Both the position numbers and the translations under genes were made by a program. Under the pieces are notes generated by a model that worked only from the letters and a program-made list of their open reading frames with translations, did no database searches and was not told the origin of the DNA. Of a stretch of DNA of 64,000 bases, positions 8,735 to 17,373 are shown one piece after another. Numbering within the stretch: position 1 is the stretch's first letter; the number at the start of each line of letters is the position of its first letter. The DNA lies in contig CAUJHS010000117.1 of the NCBI GenBank assembly GCA_963204915.1, positions 429,188 through 493,187 of the forward strand, written 5' to 3'. The stretch is from Planctomycetota bacterium (GTDB taxonomy: Bacteria > Planctomycetota > Planctomycetia > Pirellulales > Pirellulaceae).

Positions 8735-9709
8735 ATGCGCGTGCTTTCTGGCATTCAGCCAACGGGGCGGTTTCACTGGGGAAACTACTTTGGCGCCATT
8801 CGCCAATACATCGCCCTGCAACATGCCGACGAAGCGTATTACTTCATCGCCAACCTGCACGCGTTGACCACCGTGCGCGACCGTGAGGTGCTGCGCCGCA
8901 ACACCCAGGACGCCGCCCTCGACCTGCTGGCTTTAGGGCTGGATCCCGCGAAGGCGACGCTGTTTGTGCAGTCCGATGTGCCCGAGGTGTCGGAACTGTG
9001 TTGGGTGCTAATGACCATTACCTCGCAAGGCCGCCTGGAGCGCTGCCACGCGTTCAAGGAGAAAAAGTCGAAAGGCATTGCCGCCGACATGGGCTTATAT
9101 ACCTATCCCGTGCTCATGGCGGCCGACATTCTCGCGTACGACTCGAACGTCGTGCCCGTCGGGGAAGACCAGGTGCAACATATTGAGGTGGCGCGCGATC
9201 TGGCGAAGGCGTTCAACCATCGCTATGGCGAGGTTTTTGTCGTGCCCGAGGCCAAAGTCATGCCCGACGCCGCCCGGGTGCCCGGCACGAACGGCGAAAA
9301 GATGTCGAAAAGTTACAACAACACCATCGAGGTGTTCGAGGAAGTGAAAGCGGCGCGGAAGAAAATCATGCGCATCGAGACGGACTCGCGCCCGATGGAG
9401 CAGCCCAAAGAGCCCGAAGGCGATCACTTGTATCAGCTTTGCTCGCTGTTTGTGGATGACGCGAAGCGGCAAACCTTGGCGACGCGATACCGCACGGGGG
9501 GGTTCGGCTATGGCGAAATCAAAAAGCTGTTAGCCGACGAGGCGGAAGCGTTCTTCGCCCCCGCTCGGGAACGCCGCCGAGAGTTGGAAAGCCATCCTGA
9601 CCGCGTGATCGAGATTTTGACCGACGGCGCCGGACGGGCGCGTCGTAAGGCCCGGCAAGTGCTCGACCGTGTCCAACAGGCCTGCGGTTTGGCGTATACG
9701 AACCCTTAG
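8735..9709 (+). CDS. trpS: Tryptophanyl-tRNA synthetase
   Basis: This class I aminoacyl-tRNA synthetase charges tRNA-Trp. The 324-residue protein starts at the ATG at 8735 (MRVLSGIQPTGRFHWGN). A GAAGGA ribosome site lies 8 bases upstream, favouring this over the in-frame TTG at 8729. The HIGH-equivalent is PTGRFHWGNY (residues about 8-17), and the KMSKS loop (KMSKSYNN) is near residue 190. GEDQVQHIE, which contacts the tryptophan/ATP site, is intact. Length is normal for bacterial TrpRS. It is transcribed away from uvrA. Confidence 0.96.
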   Translation: MRVLSGIQPTGRFHWGNYFGAIRQYIALQHADEAYYFIANLHALTTVRDREVLRRNTQDAALDLLALGLDPAKATLFVQSDVPEVSELCWVLMTITSQGRLERCHAFKEKKSKGIAADMGLYTYPVLMAADILAYDSNVVPVGEDQVQHIEVARDLAKAFNHRYGEVFVVPEAKVMPDAARVPGTNGEKMSKSYNNTIEVFEEVKAARKKIMRIETDSRPMEQPKEPEGDHLYQLCSLFVDDAKRQTLATRYRTGGFGYGEIKKLLADEAEAFFAPARERRRELESHPDRVIEILTDGAGRARRKARQVLDRVQQACGLAYTNP

Positions 9710-9735
9710 GACAGGCGGCGCGAGGCTCCGACTCC

Positions 9736-9756
9736 TCTTGCGCTGTGCGCAAGATC
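9736..9756. repeat. Short palindrome, copy 1 of a dispersed repeat
   Basis: Bases 9736-9754 read TCTTGCGC, TGT, GCGCAAGA: a perfect 8-base-pair stem with a three-base loop. The 19 bases TTGCGCTGTGCGCAAGATC recur with one change in the intergenic region at 44585-44603. Two further hairpins follow before the next gene: GGCGGC/GCCGCC near 9862-9877 and CGCCTT-GCT-AAGGCG at 9874-9888. The stem is not followed by a T-run, so it is not a classic terminator. It may be a REP-like element. Confidence 0.45.
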
Positions 9757-9941
9757 GGCTCTCCAAAAAAAGTTTTTCTCCCCAGCGCGTAAGAAAACGG
9801 GGCGAGCGGCACTTTGGATATAGCGTTCCCCGGGCGCCCCAACTGGCTTTCACTGCATCGCGGCGGCGTGCGCCGCCTTGCTAAGGCGTCAAATGGGGGA
9901 CTGCGTGTGTCGTAATCCTCATTCGTAGGAGATCGCCTGTC

Positions 9942-10595
9942 ATGCGGCAATTTGCGCCTCGTTTCCTTCGCCACGGCGTTTCGCGTGTTCTTTTCCTGGC
10001 ATTTGTGACTGGAGGAGTGGGTTCGCCGTCGTTCGCCGACGACGAAGCGTATTCCAACCCCAACTTTACGTGGCAGCGTGACCGACCCTACGGAGTGATT
10101 GGTTTTCCTGGCGACGACTTTGGCCCCCATTGGGAGTTTGTGCGGCTAGCCACGCACCCGCCGGTTCAGGAGGAACTCGACCTGGCGCCCGAGCAAATTG
10201 AAGAACTGCGAGCGGTCGAGCGGGACTTGTTCGCGGTGGACGGCGCCTGGTCGCAAGGCCGCAAGAACCCCAAGTTCTTAAAGCGCGAGTACGAAGCGGC
10301 CCGGCGCATCTTGACCGAGGAACAGTCGTTGCGGATCGAGCAAATCAAGGTGCAGCGCCGCGGGGTGCAAGCGTTCCTCCATGCCGATATGCAGGAAACG
10401 CTTCACTTAACGCCCGACCAGGTCGAGTCGATTCAAACCGTGTGGAAAAAGCACCTGGCCAAGTCGGAGCACGGCTGGAAAGGGGACGAAGGTCGCCGCT
10501 CGTACCACCAGGTTTGGCGCCACGCCCTGGAAACGCTTACCGACTCGCAACGACGCAAATATTTCGAACTGACGGGGCCTGTGATCCAACCCTGA
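9942..10595 (+). CDS. Secreted protein of unknown function with LTxxQ-like helical repeats
   Basis: This 217-residue protein starts at an ATG preceded by TAGGAG. An N-terminal signal peptide is clear (RRHGVSRV-type basic start, then LFLAFVTGGVGSPSFA, cleavage predicted before DDEAYSN). The mature part is mostly charged helices with two LTxxQ-type turns, LAPEQIEELRAVERD and LTPDQVESIQTVWKK, spaced as in periplasmic metal-stress or stalk-like proteins (Spy/CpxP style). Similar small exported helical proteins are common in Pirellulales, but no function is established. It stands alone between trpS and a second secreted protein. Confidence 0.65.
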   Translation: MRQFAPRFLRHGVSRVLFLAFVTGGVGSPSFADDEAYSNPNFTWQRDRPYGVIGFPGDDFGPHWEFVRLATHPPVQEELDLAPEQIEELRAVERDLFAVDGAWSQGRKNPKFLKREYEAARRILTEEQSLRIEQIKVQRRGVQAFLHADMQETLHLTPDQVESIQTVWKKHLAKSEHGWKGDEGRRSYHQVWRHALETLTDSQRRKYFELTGPVIQP

Positions 10596-10831
10596 GCACG
10601 GTGTGCAGTTCGGCAATTCGAGTTTTCTCCCCGTTTTTCCGCTTCCGAGCCTTGGGCGACGGTCGTTCGACCAAGGTCGGGACCAACGAAAAAGATTTTT
10701 TGAGAAATGCGAAAAAGGGTGGCGGGTCGCGCAGACGGCTTGCGAGGTAAGGGTGTTCACGCGGCGACAACCAACACACAACACCGCTCGCCGCGGTTTT
10801 CTTCTACACCCTCTACTTTGGAGACCCTGCC

Positions 10832-12070
10832 ATGAAACTCGCATCCCTCACCCGCAAGTTCAAGAAACTGGTTCTGACGCTCGCTTTGGGCATCGGACTG
10901 GCGACCCAGGCCCTGGCGGCCCCCGGCAACTTTTGGAGAGTTTCGGACAACAACTACTTCCAAAAGAACGGCGGAACTTGGACCGAGCATAACGCCAACG
11001 GACAACTCCGGGCCACGTTCCAGGAAACCGACCGCAACGACAACTACGTCCGCTTGTATGACCGCAGTCGTGACCTGACGATCGACTTGTGGGACAACAA
11101 GGCCTGGTTGTGGCAGCCCGGCTCCACGGAATGGCTCGTACTGTGCGAGGGCCAATGGGAGAACCGACCCGAGCAACCACAACCTCAGCCTTCGGAGAAT
11201 CCTAACCGGATTTACGTGGACGACAGCGACTGGGGCCTGAACGGCAGCAGCCAACGCCCCGGCCTGCACCTGGTTGTGATTCCGAAGGTGTCTACGCTCC
11301 GCGACGGTTCGCGATACTTGTTTGTCGACCTTAACGGCACCGAGCTGCACGCGAACAAAGGCGGCCAGTTGGAGGCCGACTCGCTGTTCGACCGCGGCTG
11401 GTACCTGGAAAACGTGACGACGACCATCAGCGTGCTTGATTCCAATGTCCGGCTGGGTAGCAACGCGGTGTTCGTGGCGGGCAACAACGGCTCGGTGACG
11501 GTCAGCCAGTCGCGATCCTTCGGACAGGAAATCGGCCTTGGAACGGACGGCCCCAACATCGGAATCAACACCAGCGAAGAGCGGACCGACGCCTACACGA
11601 CGAATTTCACCGGCTTTACGCCCATGGCCTCGGATACCGGCCGCACCGGCGAAAACTACAGCTTTGCCAAGAACGTGTACAGCATGACCGGTTGTCTGGA
11701 CTACTCGAACGGCACGGCCCTGCGAGGATATACCAAGTGGCAAGACCTGGTCGACGCCCCCCAAAGCAATAGCGATGCCTTCTGGACAGGATTCAGCGGC
11801 GTGTTCAGCGGCAAGGCGTTCGAATCGTTCCGGCTGCACAGCCCCCCCGCTCAAGCCAAGAGCGGCTTTCCGGTGATCAGCCAGGTTGGGTTTTTGGCGC
11901 CTGCTGGTTACTCGCAACCCGCCACGGTGCGAGTGCAAATCGACTTTCAGATTCGCCGGGTGTCGGTTAGCGGCGAGACGAAGCTCGACTCGACCTACAA
12001 GACGCACGGCTACTACCCCTTGAGCATCACCCGCGACATTCCAGTTCACTTTGGTTTCCCGCAAAACTAA
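10832..12070 (+). CDS. Secreted beta-rich protein of unknown function
   Basis: I do not recognise this 412-residue protein. It begins MKLASLTRKFKKLVLTLALG and has a signal peptide ending near ALA (residue about 29). Residues about 30-110 form a Trp-rich small domain (FWRVSDNNYF, AWLWQPGS, EWLVLCEGQW). A short Gln/Pro linker (EQPQPQPSENP) follows, then about 290 residues of Gly/Ser/Thr/Asn-rich sequence with alternating hydrophobic positions, suggesting beta strands (SVTVSQSRSFGQEIGLG, VRVQIDFQIRRVSVSGE). A GGAG site precedes the ATG. A strong terminator follows 80 bases after the stop, so it is a single-gene transcription unit. A surface or pore-like role is possible but not shown. Confidence 0.6.
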   Translation: MKLASLTRKFKKLVLTLALGIGLATQALAAPGNFWRVSDNNYFQKNGGTWTEHNANGQLRATFQETDRNDNYVRLYDRSRDLTIDLWDNKAWLWQPGSTEWLVLCEGQWENRPEQPQPQPSENPNRIYVDDSDWGLNGSSQRPGLHLVVIPKVSTLRDGSRYLFVDLNGTELHANKGGQLEADSLFDRGWYLENVTTTISVLDSNVRLGSNAVFVAGNNGSVTVSQSRSFGQEIGLGTDGPNIGINTSEERTDAYTTNFTGFTPMASDTGRTGENYSFAKNVYSMTGCLDYSNGTALRGYTKWQDLVDAPQSNSDAFWTGFSGVFSGKAFESFRLHSPPAQAKSGFPVISQVGFLAPAGYSQPATVRVQIDFQIRRVSVSGETKLDSTYKTHGYYPLSITRDIPVHFGFPQN

Positions 12071-12153
12071 GTGCGGCGATCCCCCCCAGACAGCGAAATA
12101 GACCGTCAGCAACGTAAACGACCCTTAACATTATGATTTTGCACCACCCGAAA

Positions 12154-12188
12154 GGGCTGGATCGCTCTCGCGATCCGGCCCTTTTTTA
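12154..12188 (+). terminator. Rho-independent terminator of the secreted beta-rich protein gene
   Basis: A 12-base-pair stem (12154-12165 with 12170-12181, one G-T pair) has the loop TCTC and is followed directly by six T residues (12182-12187). It insulates the carotenoid operon downstream from read-through. Confidence 0.9.
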
Positions 12189-12287
12189 TTGGTGAGGTTC
12201 GCCAGTTTCTCACGTCTTGCCGCGGCGATTCGCACGATCGCTCTCGGGGGGAGCAGAATCTCCCTTCCGGATTTCTTTACGCAACGC

Positions 12288-12315
12288 TTGCCAGACCGCC
12301 CGCCATGTCTACAGT
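12288..12315 (+). promoter_or_regulatory. Possible sigma-70 promoter of the carotenoid operon
   Basis: TTGCCA (12288-12293) and TACAGT (12310-12315) are separated by 16 bases and lie 46 bases before the first ATG of the operon. It is the only reasonable -35/-10 pair between the terminator and the gene. No operator-like repeat is obvious next to it. Confidence 0.35.
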
Positions 12316-12360
12316 GTTACGTGTTTGGAGAACCCCCTGAACGTTGACCGGAATTTTCCC

Positions 12361-13305
12361 ATGTTGAGCGCAGCAATGTCGCACGGTGAAGATGTTTTGC
12401 TGCGAGATTTGCTGGAAAAAACCAGCCGCACCTTTGCGTTAGCCATACCTTTATTGCCGCAACCCACCCAACGTCAGGTCACGTTGGCGTACTTGCTGCT
12501 GCGAATTGCCGACACGATTGAGGACGGCGTTTATCTTTCGCAGCACGAAAAGTTGGCCGGCCTGGAACAATTCGCCGCATTGCTTCGCCAGGCCTCTCGG
12601 AATGCGGGACCAGTCGAACAACTCGAATTTCCTCGCTCGCCTTCGGAAAACGCGCACTATCTCCAGTTGTTGGAAGAACTTCCGCTGGTCGTCGGCGCTC
12701 TGCGGAGAATCGACCCGGAGGCCCGTGCGACCATACTGAGATGCGTCGAAACATCGCTCGCGGGGATGCAGCGTTTCGTCGCCGCAGGAACGCACCAAGG
12801 GGTGCAATTGCAGTCGCGCGATGAGCTTCACGACTACTGTTATGCCGTCGCGGGCGTGGTCGGGGAAATGCTGACCGACTTGTTCGTCCTCGGCGCTCCC
12901 TGGCTGGCGCCCATGCGGTCCGACTTGCACACTCACGCACGCTGGTTTGGAGAGGGTTTGCAACTCGTCAATATTTTGAAGGACTCGGAGGAAGATGAAC
13001 GGGCCGGCCGCCGCTTTACGCCTCGCCACATGCACCGTCGCGAATTGACGGAGCTGGCCTTGGAAGACTTGCATCGCGCCGAAGCCTACCTGAGCGCCCT
13101 GAAACACGGCGAAGCCCCGGCCGGCGTGATCGCCTTTACCGAGTTGCCGCTGCGGCTGGCCTGGCGAACTCTTGAATGTGTCGAAGCGAACGGCCCCGGG
13201 AGCAAAATTCCCAAAGCCGAAGTGCTCTCGCTGTTAGCCCAAACTTTATATGGCGCTACGCATTCCGCCGACGACGCTCTGGCCAGCGAGGTAACCGCGC
13301 GATGA
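12361..13305 (+). CDS. Squalene/phytoene synthase family protein (C30 head-to-head prenyl synthase)
   Basis: This 314-residue enzyme should join two prenyl diphosphates head to head (farnesyl diphosphate to dehydrosqualene/squalene, or to the hydroxysqualene step). Both Mg-diphosphate motifs are present: DTIED at 51-55 and DSEED at 208-212. YCYAVAGVVGEM (160-170) and the RTFA start are typical. Family members CrtM, HpnC, HpnD and CrtB cannot be told apart by eye. The downstream gene set (two desaturase/oxidase proteins, aldehyde dehydrogenase, glycosyl- and acyltransferase) favours C30 carotenoids. The start could also be the ATG at 12376. It is the first gene of a tight operon, overlapping ispH by 4 bases. 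Confidence 0.85.
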   Translation: MLSAAMSHGEDVLLRDLLEKTSRTFALAIPLLPQPTQRQVTLAYLLLRIADTIEDGVYLSQHEKLAGLEQFAALLRQASRNAGPVEQLEFPRSPSENAHYLQLLEELPLVVGALRRIDPEARATILRCVETSLAGMQRFVAAGTHQGVQLQSRDELHDYCYAVAGVVGEMLTDLFVLGAPWLAPMRSDLHTHARWFGEGLQLVNILKDSEEDERAGRRFTPRHMHRRELTELALEDLHRAEAYLSALKHGEAPAGVIAFTELPLRLAWRTLECVEANGPGSKIPKAEVLSLLAQTLYGATHSADDALASEVTAR

Positions 13306-14270
13306 AAGTGCTCTTGGCGGCCCCGCGCGGCTTTTGCGCCGGCGTGCACATGGCGATCCAGTGCCTGGAAATCGCCTTGCGCGAACTGGGCTCGCCGGTG
13401 TACGTGTTTCATGAAATTGTCCACAATCGCCGCGTGGTGGAATCCTTCGAGGCGCGGGGCACCGTGTTTATTAACCAGGTCGAGGAAGCGCCGCCTGGAG
13501 GGGTCTTGGTGTTCTCGGCCCATGGCGTTTCGCCCGCGGTTCGGCAAGCGGCGCGACGACGTGGGCTGCGCACCATCGACGCCACTTGCCCCCTCGTGGC
13601 GAAGGTGCATTCCGAAGCGATTCGGTTTGCTCGCGAAGGCTACACCATTCTGCTGATCGGCCATGCCGGCCACGATGAAATCCAAGGGGTGATCGGAGAA
13701 GCTCCGCACGCCATTGTTCTCGTTCGAAGCCTGGACGATGTCGAGCGTTTGCAGCCGCCCGCCCACGCCAAGCTGGCTTGGCTCACGCAAACCACATTAA
13801 GCGTGGAGGATACGGCTCGCCTCATCGCACGCCTGCAAGAACGTTTCCCTCACATCGAAGGTCCCGCGAAAGAAGACATTTGCTACGCCACCCAAAACCG
13901 GCAGCAGGCGCTGGCCCGGTTGTGCGGCTTGGCCGACGTCGTCGTGGTGGCCGGTAGTCAGAACAGTTCGAACAGTCGCCGCCTGGTTGACTTGGCGCTC
14001 TCCAAGGGAACGCCCGCACATTTGGTGGATGGCGCGAAAGGGCTTCACCCCGGTTGGTTTCACTCGGGTCAGACGGTGGTCGTCACCGCCGGCGCCAGCG
14101 CGCCGGAAGCGGCGGTCCAGGAAATCGTCGCGTGGCTGGTGCAGCGTTATGGCGCCACGGTGCAGGAGTGCGATGGTCGGATTGAAGATCAGGTGTTTGC
14201 GTTACCCAAGGAAGTTCGCAGGATTGTCGCTTCGGCGGCGCAGGCCGAAGCGCGGGAGGCGTTTGTATGA
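13302..14270 (+). CDS. ispH: 4-hydroxy-3-methylbut-2-enyl diphosphate reductase
   Basis: IspH is the iron-sulfur enzyme that makes IPP and DMAPP in the last step of the MEP pathway. The 322-residue protein carries the three cluster cysteines Cys12 (GFCAGV), Cys96 (DATCPL) and Cys194 (DICYAT). It also has the substrate histidines in HEIVHN and SAHGVSP and the SSNSRRL motif. The ATG overlaps the stop of the synthase gene (ATGA), and its own stop overlaps the next gene in the same way. Its place inside the pigment operon suggests co-regulation of isoprenoid supply with carotenoid synthesis. Whether it is the only ispH in the genome cannot be judged here. Confidence 0.93.
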   Translation: MKVLLAAPRGFCAGVHMAIQCLEIALRELGSPVYVFHEIVHNRRVVESFEARGTVFINQVEEAPPGGVLVFSAHGVSPAVRQAARRRGLRTIDATCPLVAKVHSEAIRFAREGYTILLIGHAGHDEIQGVIGEAPHAIVLVRSLDDVERLQPPAHAKLAWLTQTTLSVEDTARLIARLQERFPHIEGPAKEDICYATQNRQQALARLCGLADVVVVAGSQNSSNSRRLVDLALSKGTPAHLVDGAKGLHPGWFHSGQTVVVTAGASAPEAAVQEIVAWLVQRYGATVQECDGRIEDQVFALPKEVRRIVASAAQAEAREAFV

Positions 14271-15820
14271 GCAGTCGGCGTAAGACCATCACGATTATCG
14301 GAGCGGGGCCCGGCGGACTGGCGGCCGCCATGTTGCTGGCGCGCACCGGCGCCCGAGTGCGCATTCTGGAGCGTAACGACCGCGTGGGCGGCCGCTGCTC
14401 CGCCCTCGAAGCGAACGGCTTTCGGTTTGATCTGGGGCCGACGTTCTTTCTCTACCCGCGCGTCCTCGCCGAGATCTTCGCAGCCGTCGGACGCGACTTG
14501 TTCGCCGAAGCGCCGATGACGCGGCTTGATCCGCAGTATCGGATTAAATTCGGCGCGGGCGGAAAAATCGATGCGACGCCCGACTTGGAACGCATGACGC
14601 AGGAGATCGCCGCAATTTGCCCGCGCGACGCCGCATCGTTTCGTCGGTTCATGGACGACAATCGCGTGAAGCTCGCCCGCTTTCGGCCAATTTTGGAGTC
14701 TCCGTTTCAGGGCGCGTTGGATCTGGTGCGGCCATCGCTCTTGCAGGCGCTTCCTTGGGTGAAGCCTTGGTTGTCGGTCGCCGGAGAATTGCGGCGTTAT
14801 TTTACCGACCCGCGTTTGGCGATCGCGTTTTCGTTTCAATCCAAGTACTTGGGCATGTCGCCGTATCAATGCCCGAGCTTGTTTTCGATCTTGGCGTTCC
14901 TGGAATACGAACACGGCGTGTATCACCCGCAAGGCGGCTGCAGCGCCGTAAGCGAGCGTATGGCGGAGATCGCCGAGGAAATGGGGGTTGAAATCCATCG
15001 CAACGAGCCGGTGGAGCAACTATTGTTTTCCGGCAAGCGCGTCGTGGGAGTAAGAACCTCGGCCGGCGCGTACCCTACTGACGCCCTGGTGATTAACGCC
15101 GACTTCGCCCGCGCCATGCACCGCCTGGTTCCCGACGCGTTACGCAAGCGCTGGTCGAACCGGCAAATTCGGAAAAAGAAGTTTTCGTGCTCCACGTTCA
15201 TGATGTATCTGGGCGTCGATGGCGTGGAGGAGCAACTCGCCCATCACACCATTTATATTGCGAAGGACTACGACCGCAACTTGGACGAGATTGAACGGCT
15301 CCACGTGCTATCGGAAGATCCCTCAATTTATGTGCAGAACGCCTGTATCACCGATCCCACGTTGGCGCCGCCGGGCATGAGCACGTTGTACGTGCTGGCG
15401 CCCGTGACGCATAGGCATCCGAATGTTGACTGGTCCGTGGAGCGGCTCCGCTTTCGCGATCGTGTGGTGCGTCAAATGGAGAAGCTCGGCGTGCGAAACC
15501 TGGAACGGCGAATCCGCTTCGAGAAGATTCTGACCCCGGCCGACTGGGACACGAACCACGAGATCCATCTCGGAGCGACGTTCAACCTAGCGCACAATTT
15601 GGGGCAAATGCTCCACCTCCGGCCGCGCAATCGTTTCGATGAGCTTGAGGGGGTTTATCTGGTCGGCGGCGGAACGCATCCCGGAAGCGGTTTGCCAGTG
15701 ATCTACGAATCGGCGAGAATCACCTCTCGTCTGCTGGAAGCCGATCTGGGCTTGACCGCCGAACCCGTTCCGACCCGCGAGGCGCCGCTTGTGGAAACCA
15801 GTATGTCGCCCGCGTATTGA
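14267..15820 (+). CDS. Phytoene desaturase-type oxidoreductase (CrtN-like)
   Basis: This 517-residue FAD-dependent CrtI-family enzyme probably desaturates squalene or dehydrosqualene stepwise. The N-terminal dinucleotide fold is IGAGPGGLAAAMLLARTG (about residues 11-28), followed by RVGGRCS and FRFDLGPTFF. The C-terminal family signature is present (FNLAHNLGQMLHLRP, YLVGGGTHPGSGLPV). The LAHN/RPRNRF region matches desaturases better than the second CrtI-family protein of the operon does, so I assign this copy as CrtN-like. ATGA overlap with ispH. The exact substrate (C30 or C40) is inferred from the operon. Confidence 0.85.
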   Translation: MSSRRKTITIIGAGPGGLAAAMLLARTGARVRILERNDRVGGRCSALEANGFRFDLGPTFFLYPRVLAEIFAAVGRDLFAEAPMTRLDPQYRIKFGAGGKIDATPDLERMTQEIAAICPRDAASFRRFMDDNRVKLARFRPILESPFQGALDLVRPSLLQALPWVKPWLSVAGELRRYFTDPRLAIAFSFQSKYLGMSPYQCPSLFSILAFLEYEHGVYHPQGGCSAVSERMAEIAEEMGVEIHRNEPVEQLLFSGKRVVGVRTSAGAYPTDALVINADFARAMHRLVPDALRKRWSNRQIRKKKFSCSTFMMYLGVDGVEEQLAHHTIYIAKDYDRNLDEIERLHVLSEDPSIYVQNACITDPTLAPPGMSTLYVLAPVTHRHPNVDWSVERLRFRDRVVRQMEKLGVRNLERRIRFEKILTPADWDTNHEIHLGATFNLAHNLGQMLHLRPRNRFDELEGVYLVGGGTHPGSGLPVIYESARITSRLLEADLGLTAEPVPTREAPLVETSMSPAY

Positions 15821-15834
15821 TTGACAGCGTTCCT

Positions 15835-17373
15835 ATGCCTATGTACGCCCTTGATGTTCGTGCGACGCAAGCGCCGGAAGACGTTTCTCGGCACGATGAC
15901 GCCGCGGCCCAAGTTGCGGCCGCCCGGGCGGCTCAAGTGCGTTGGCGGCGCACCAGTCTCCGCGAGCGCTTGCGGTGGGTTCGCGAAGTAAGGCGCCAAA
16001 TCGTCGAACATGCTGCGCAGTTAGTTGATTCGGTCGAGTTTCCTTCGCGCCGTGGGCCGTTGGAAACCCTCAGCGCCGAAATACTGCCACTTGCCGACGC
16101 GTGCCGGTTTCTGGAGCAAACCGCGGTGAAAACTTTAGTCCCCCGTCGGTTAAGCCGGCGAGGTCGGCCGCTCTGGCTGCAGCGTGTTTCGGTCGAGCTG
16201 CAGCGAGAGCCCTTCGGTGTGGTGTTGATCGTCGGCGCGGCGAACTACCCGCTGTTGTTGATGGGCGTTCACGCGCTGCAAGGGCTGGTGGCGGGCAACG
16301 CGGTCGTACTGAAACCGGGCCGCGGCGCGACCCCAGCAACCCGAGCGCTAGTGCAAGTGATGACGGCCGCGGGGCTCGACCCGGCGCTGGTCCCCATTTT
16401 GCCCGAGGAGCCTTCGTCGGTGGAAGCCGCCGTTCGTGCGGGGGTACACAAAGTGGTGCTGACCGGCTCGGCCGACACAGGACGCCGGGTTCAGACGTTG
16501 CTAGCCGATACCCTGACGCCCGCCACGATGGAGTTGTCGGGCTGTGACGCCGTGTTCGTGCTGGACGGGGCCGACCTGCATCGCGTCGCCCGATGCCTCG
16601 CCTTTGGACTACGGTTGAACGGCAGCGCCACGTGCATCGCGCCGCGTCGCGTGTTCGTCACCCCACGGCTTGTGCAGGAGTTGGCGCAGCTTCTACAGGC
16701 CGAATTGGTGAAGCCCGAAAACGATCTGACGGTTCCCGTCACTCCGGCGACGGCGCGCCTTTTGAATGAAGCCTTGGACGCCGGAGCGACGGTGGTCGCT
16801 GGCGGTCTGACGGGCGGCGATGACGCGACGGTGCTCAAGCCCACGTTTCTGTCGGGGGCGTCTCCGGAAATGCGGCTGCTTCAGTCCGACGTCTTCGCGC
16901 CGATCACGTCGCTGGTGGCCGTGCCATCCTCGCAAGCGGCGTTGAAAGCGAACGACCAATGCCCCTACGCGCTGGGCGCCGCGGTGTTTGGCGAGGACGC
17001 GCTCGCGGCCGACTTCGCAAAGCAAATCGACGCGGGCTGTATTGTCATCAACGACTTGATCGCCCCCACGGCGGACCCCCGCGCGCCCTTTGGAGGCCGG
17101 AAACAAAGCGGCTTCGGCGTCACGCGGGGCTCCGCGGGTCTGGAAGACATGACGCAACTCAAAACGGTGATTCACCAGCGAGCCAAGTGGCTTCCCCACT
17201 TAGACCCGCCCACACCCTATGACCAGGAGCTGCTCACGGGCCTGCTGCAGATGACGCATGGCCGCGGCTGGCGGGCGAAACTCGCTGGCCTTGGCGCCAT
17301 GGCGCGAGCCGCATCGCGCCAATACTCCTGGAAGCAACAAACAACGAAGAAAGAACAAGACGATGACTCGTAA
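15835..17373 (+). CDS. Aldehyde dehydrogenase family protein (carotenoid aldehyde oxidation)
   Basis: This 512-residue NAD(P)-dependent aldehyde dehydrogenase fits the 4,4'-diaponeurosporenal dehydrogenase (AldH/CrtNc) role: oxidising the terminal aldehyde made by a CrtP-type oxidase. Cofactor and active-site features are FGVVLIVGAANYPL, VVLKPG, VLTGSADTGRRV, the Glu in MELSGCD, and the catalytic Cys in NGSATCIAPRR (about residue 267). PFGGRKQSGFG is near the C-terminus. The start is unsure: an in-frame TTG at 15817 overlaps the previous stop, while ATGs at 15835 and 15841 have no clear ribosome site. It overlaps the next gene by 11 bases. Confidence 0.82.
   Translation: MPMYALDVRATQAPEDVSRHDDAAAQVAAARAAQVRWRRTSLRERLRWVREVRRQIVEHAAQLVDSVEFPSRRGPLETLSAEILPLADACRFLEQTAVKTLVPRRLSRRGRPLWLQRVSVELQREPFGVVLIVGAANYPLLLMGVHALQGLVAGNAVVLKPGRGATPATRALVQVMTAAGLDPALVPILPEEPSSVEAAVRAGVHKVVLTGSADTGRRVQTLLADTLTPATMELSGCDAVFVLDGADLHRVARCLAFGLRLNGSATCIAPRRVFVTPRLVQELAQLLQAELVKPENDLTVPVTPATARLLNEALDAGATVVAGGLTGGDDATVLKPTFLSGASPEMRLLQSDVFAPITSLVAVPSSQAALKANDQCPYALGAAVFGEDALAADFAKQIDAGCIVINDLIAPTADPRAPFGGRKQSGFGVTRGSAGLEDMTQLKTVIHQRAKWLPHLDPPTPYDQELLTGLLQMTHGRGWRAKLAGLGAMARAASRQYSWKQQTTKKEQDDDS

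Noticed and set aside
10757..12112. 451-codon open frame on the minus strand
   Set aside because: It is fully antisense to the secreted beta-rich protein gene, which has a signal peptide, ribosome site and terminator. The antisense product has no family features.
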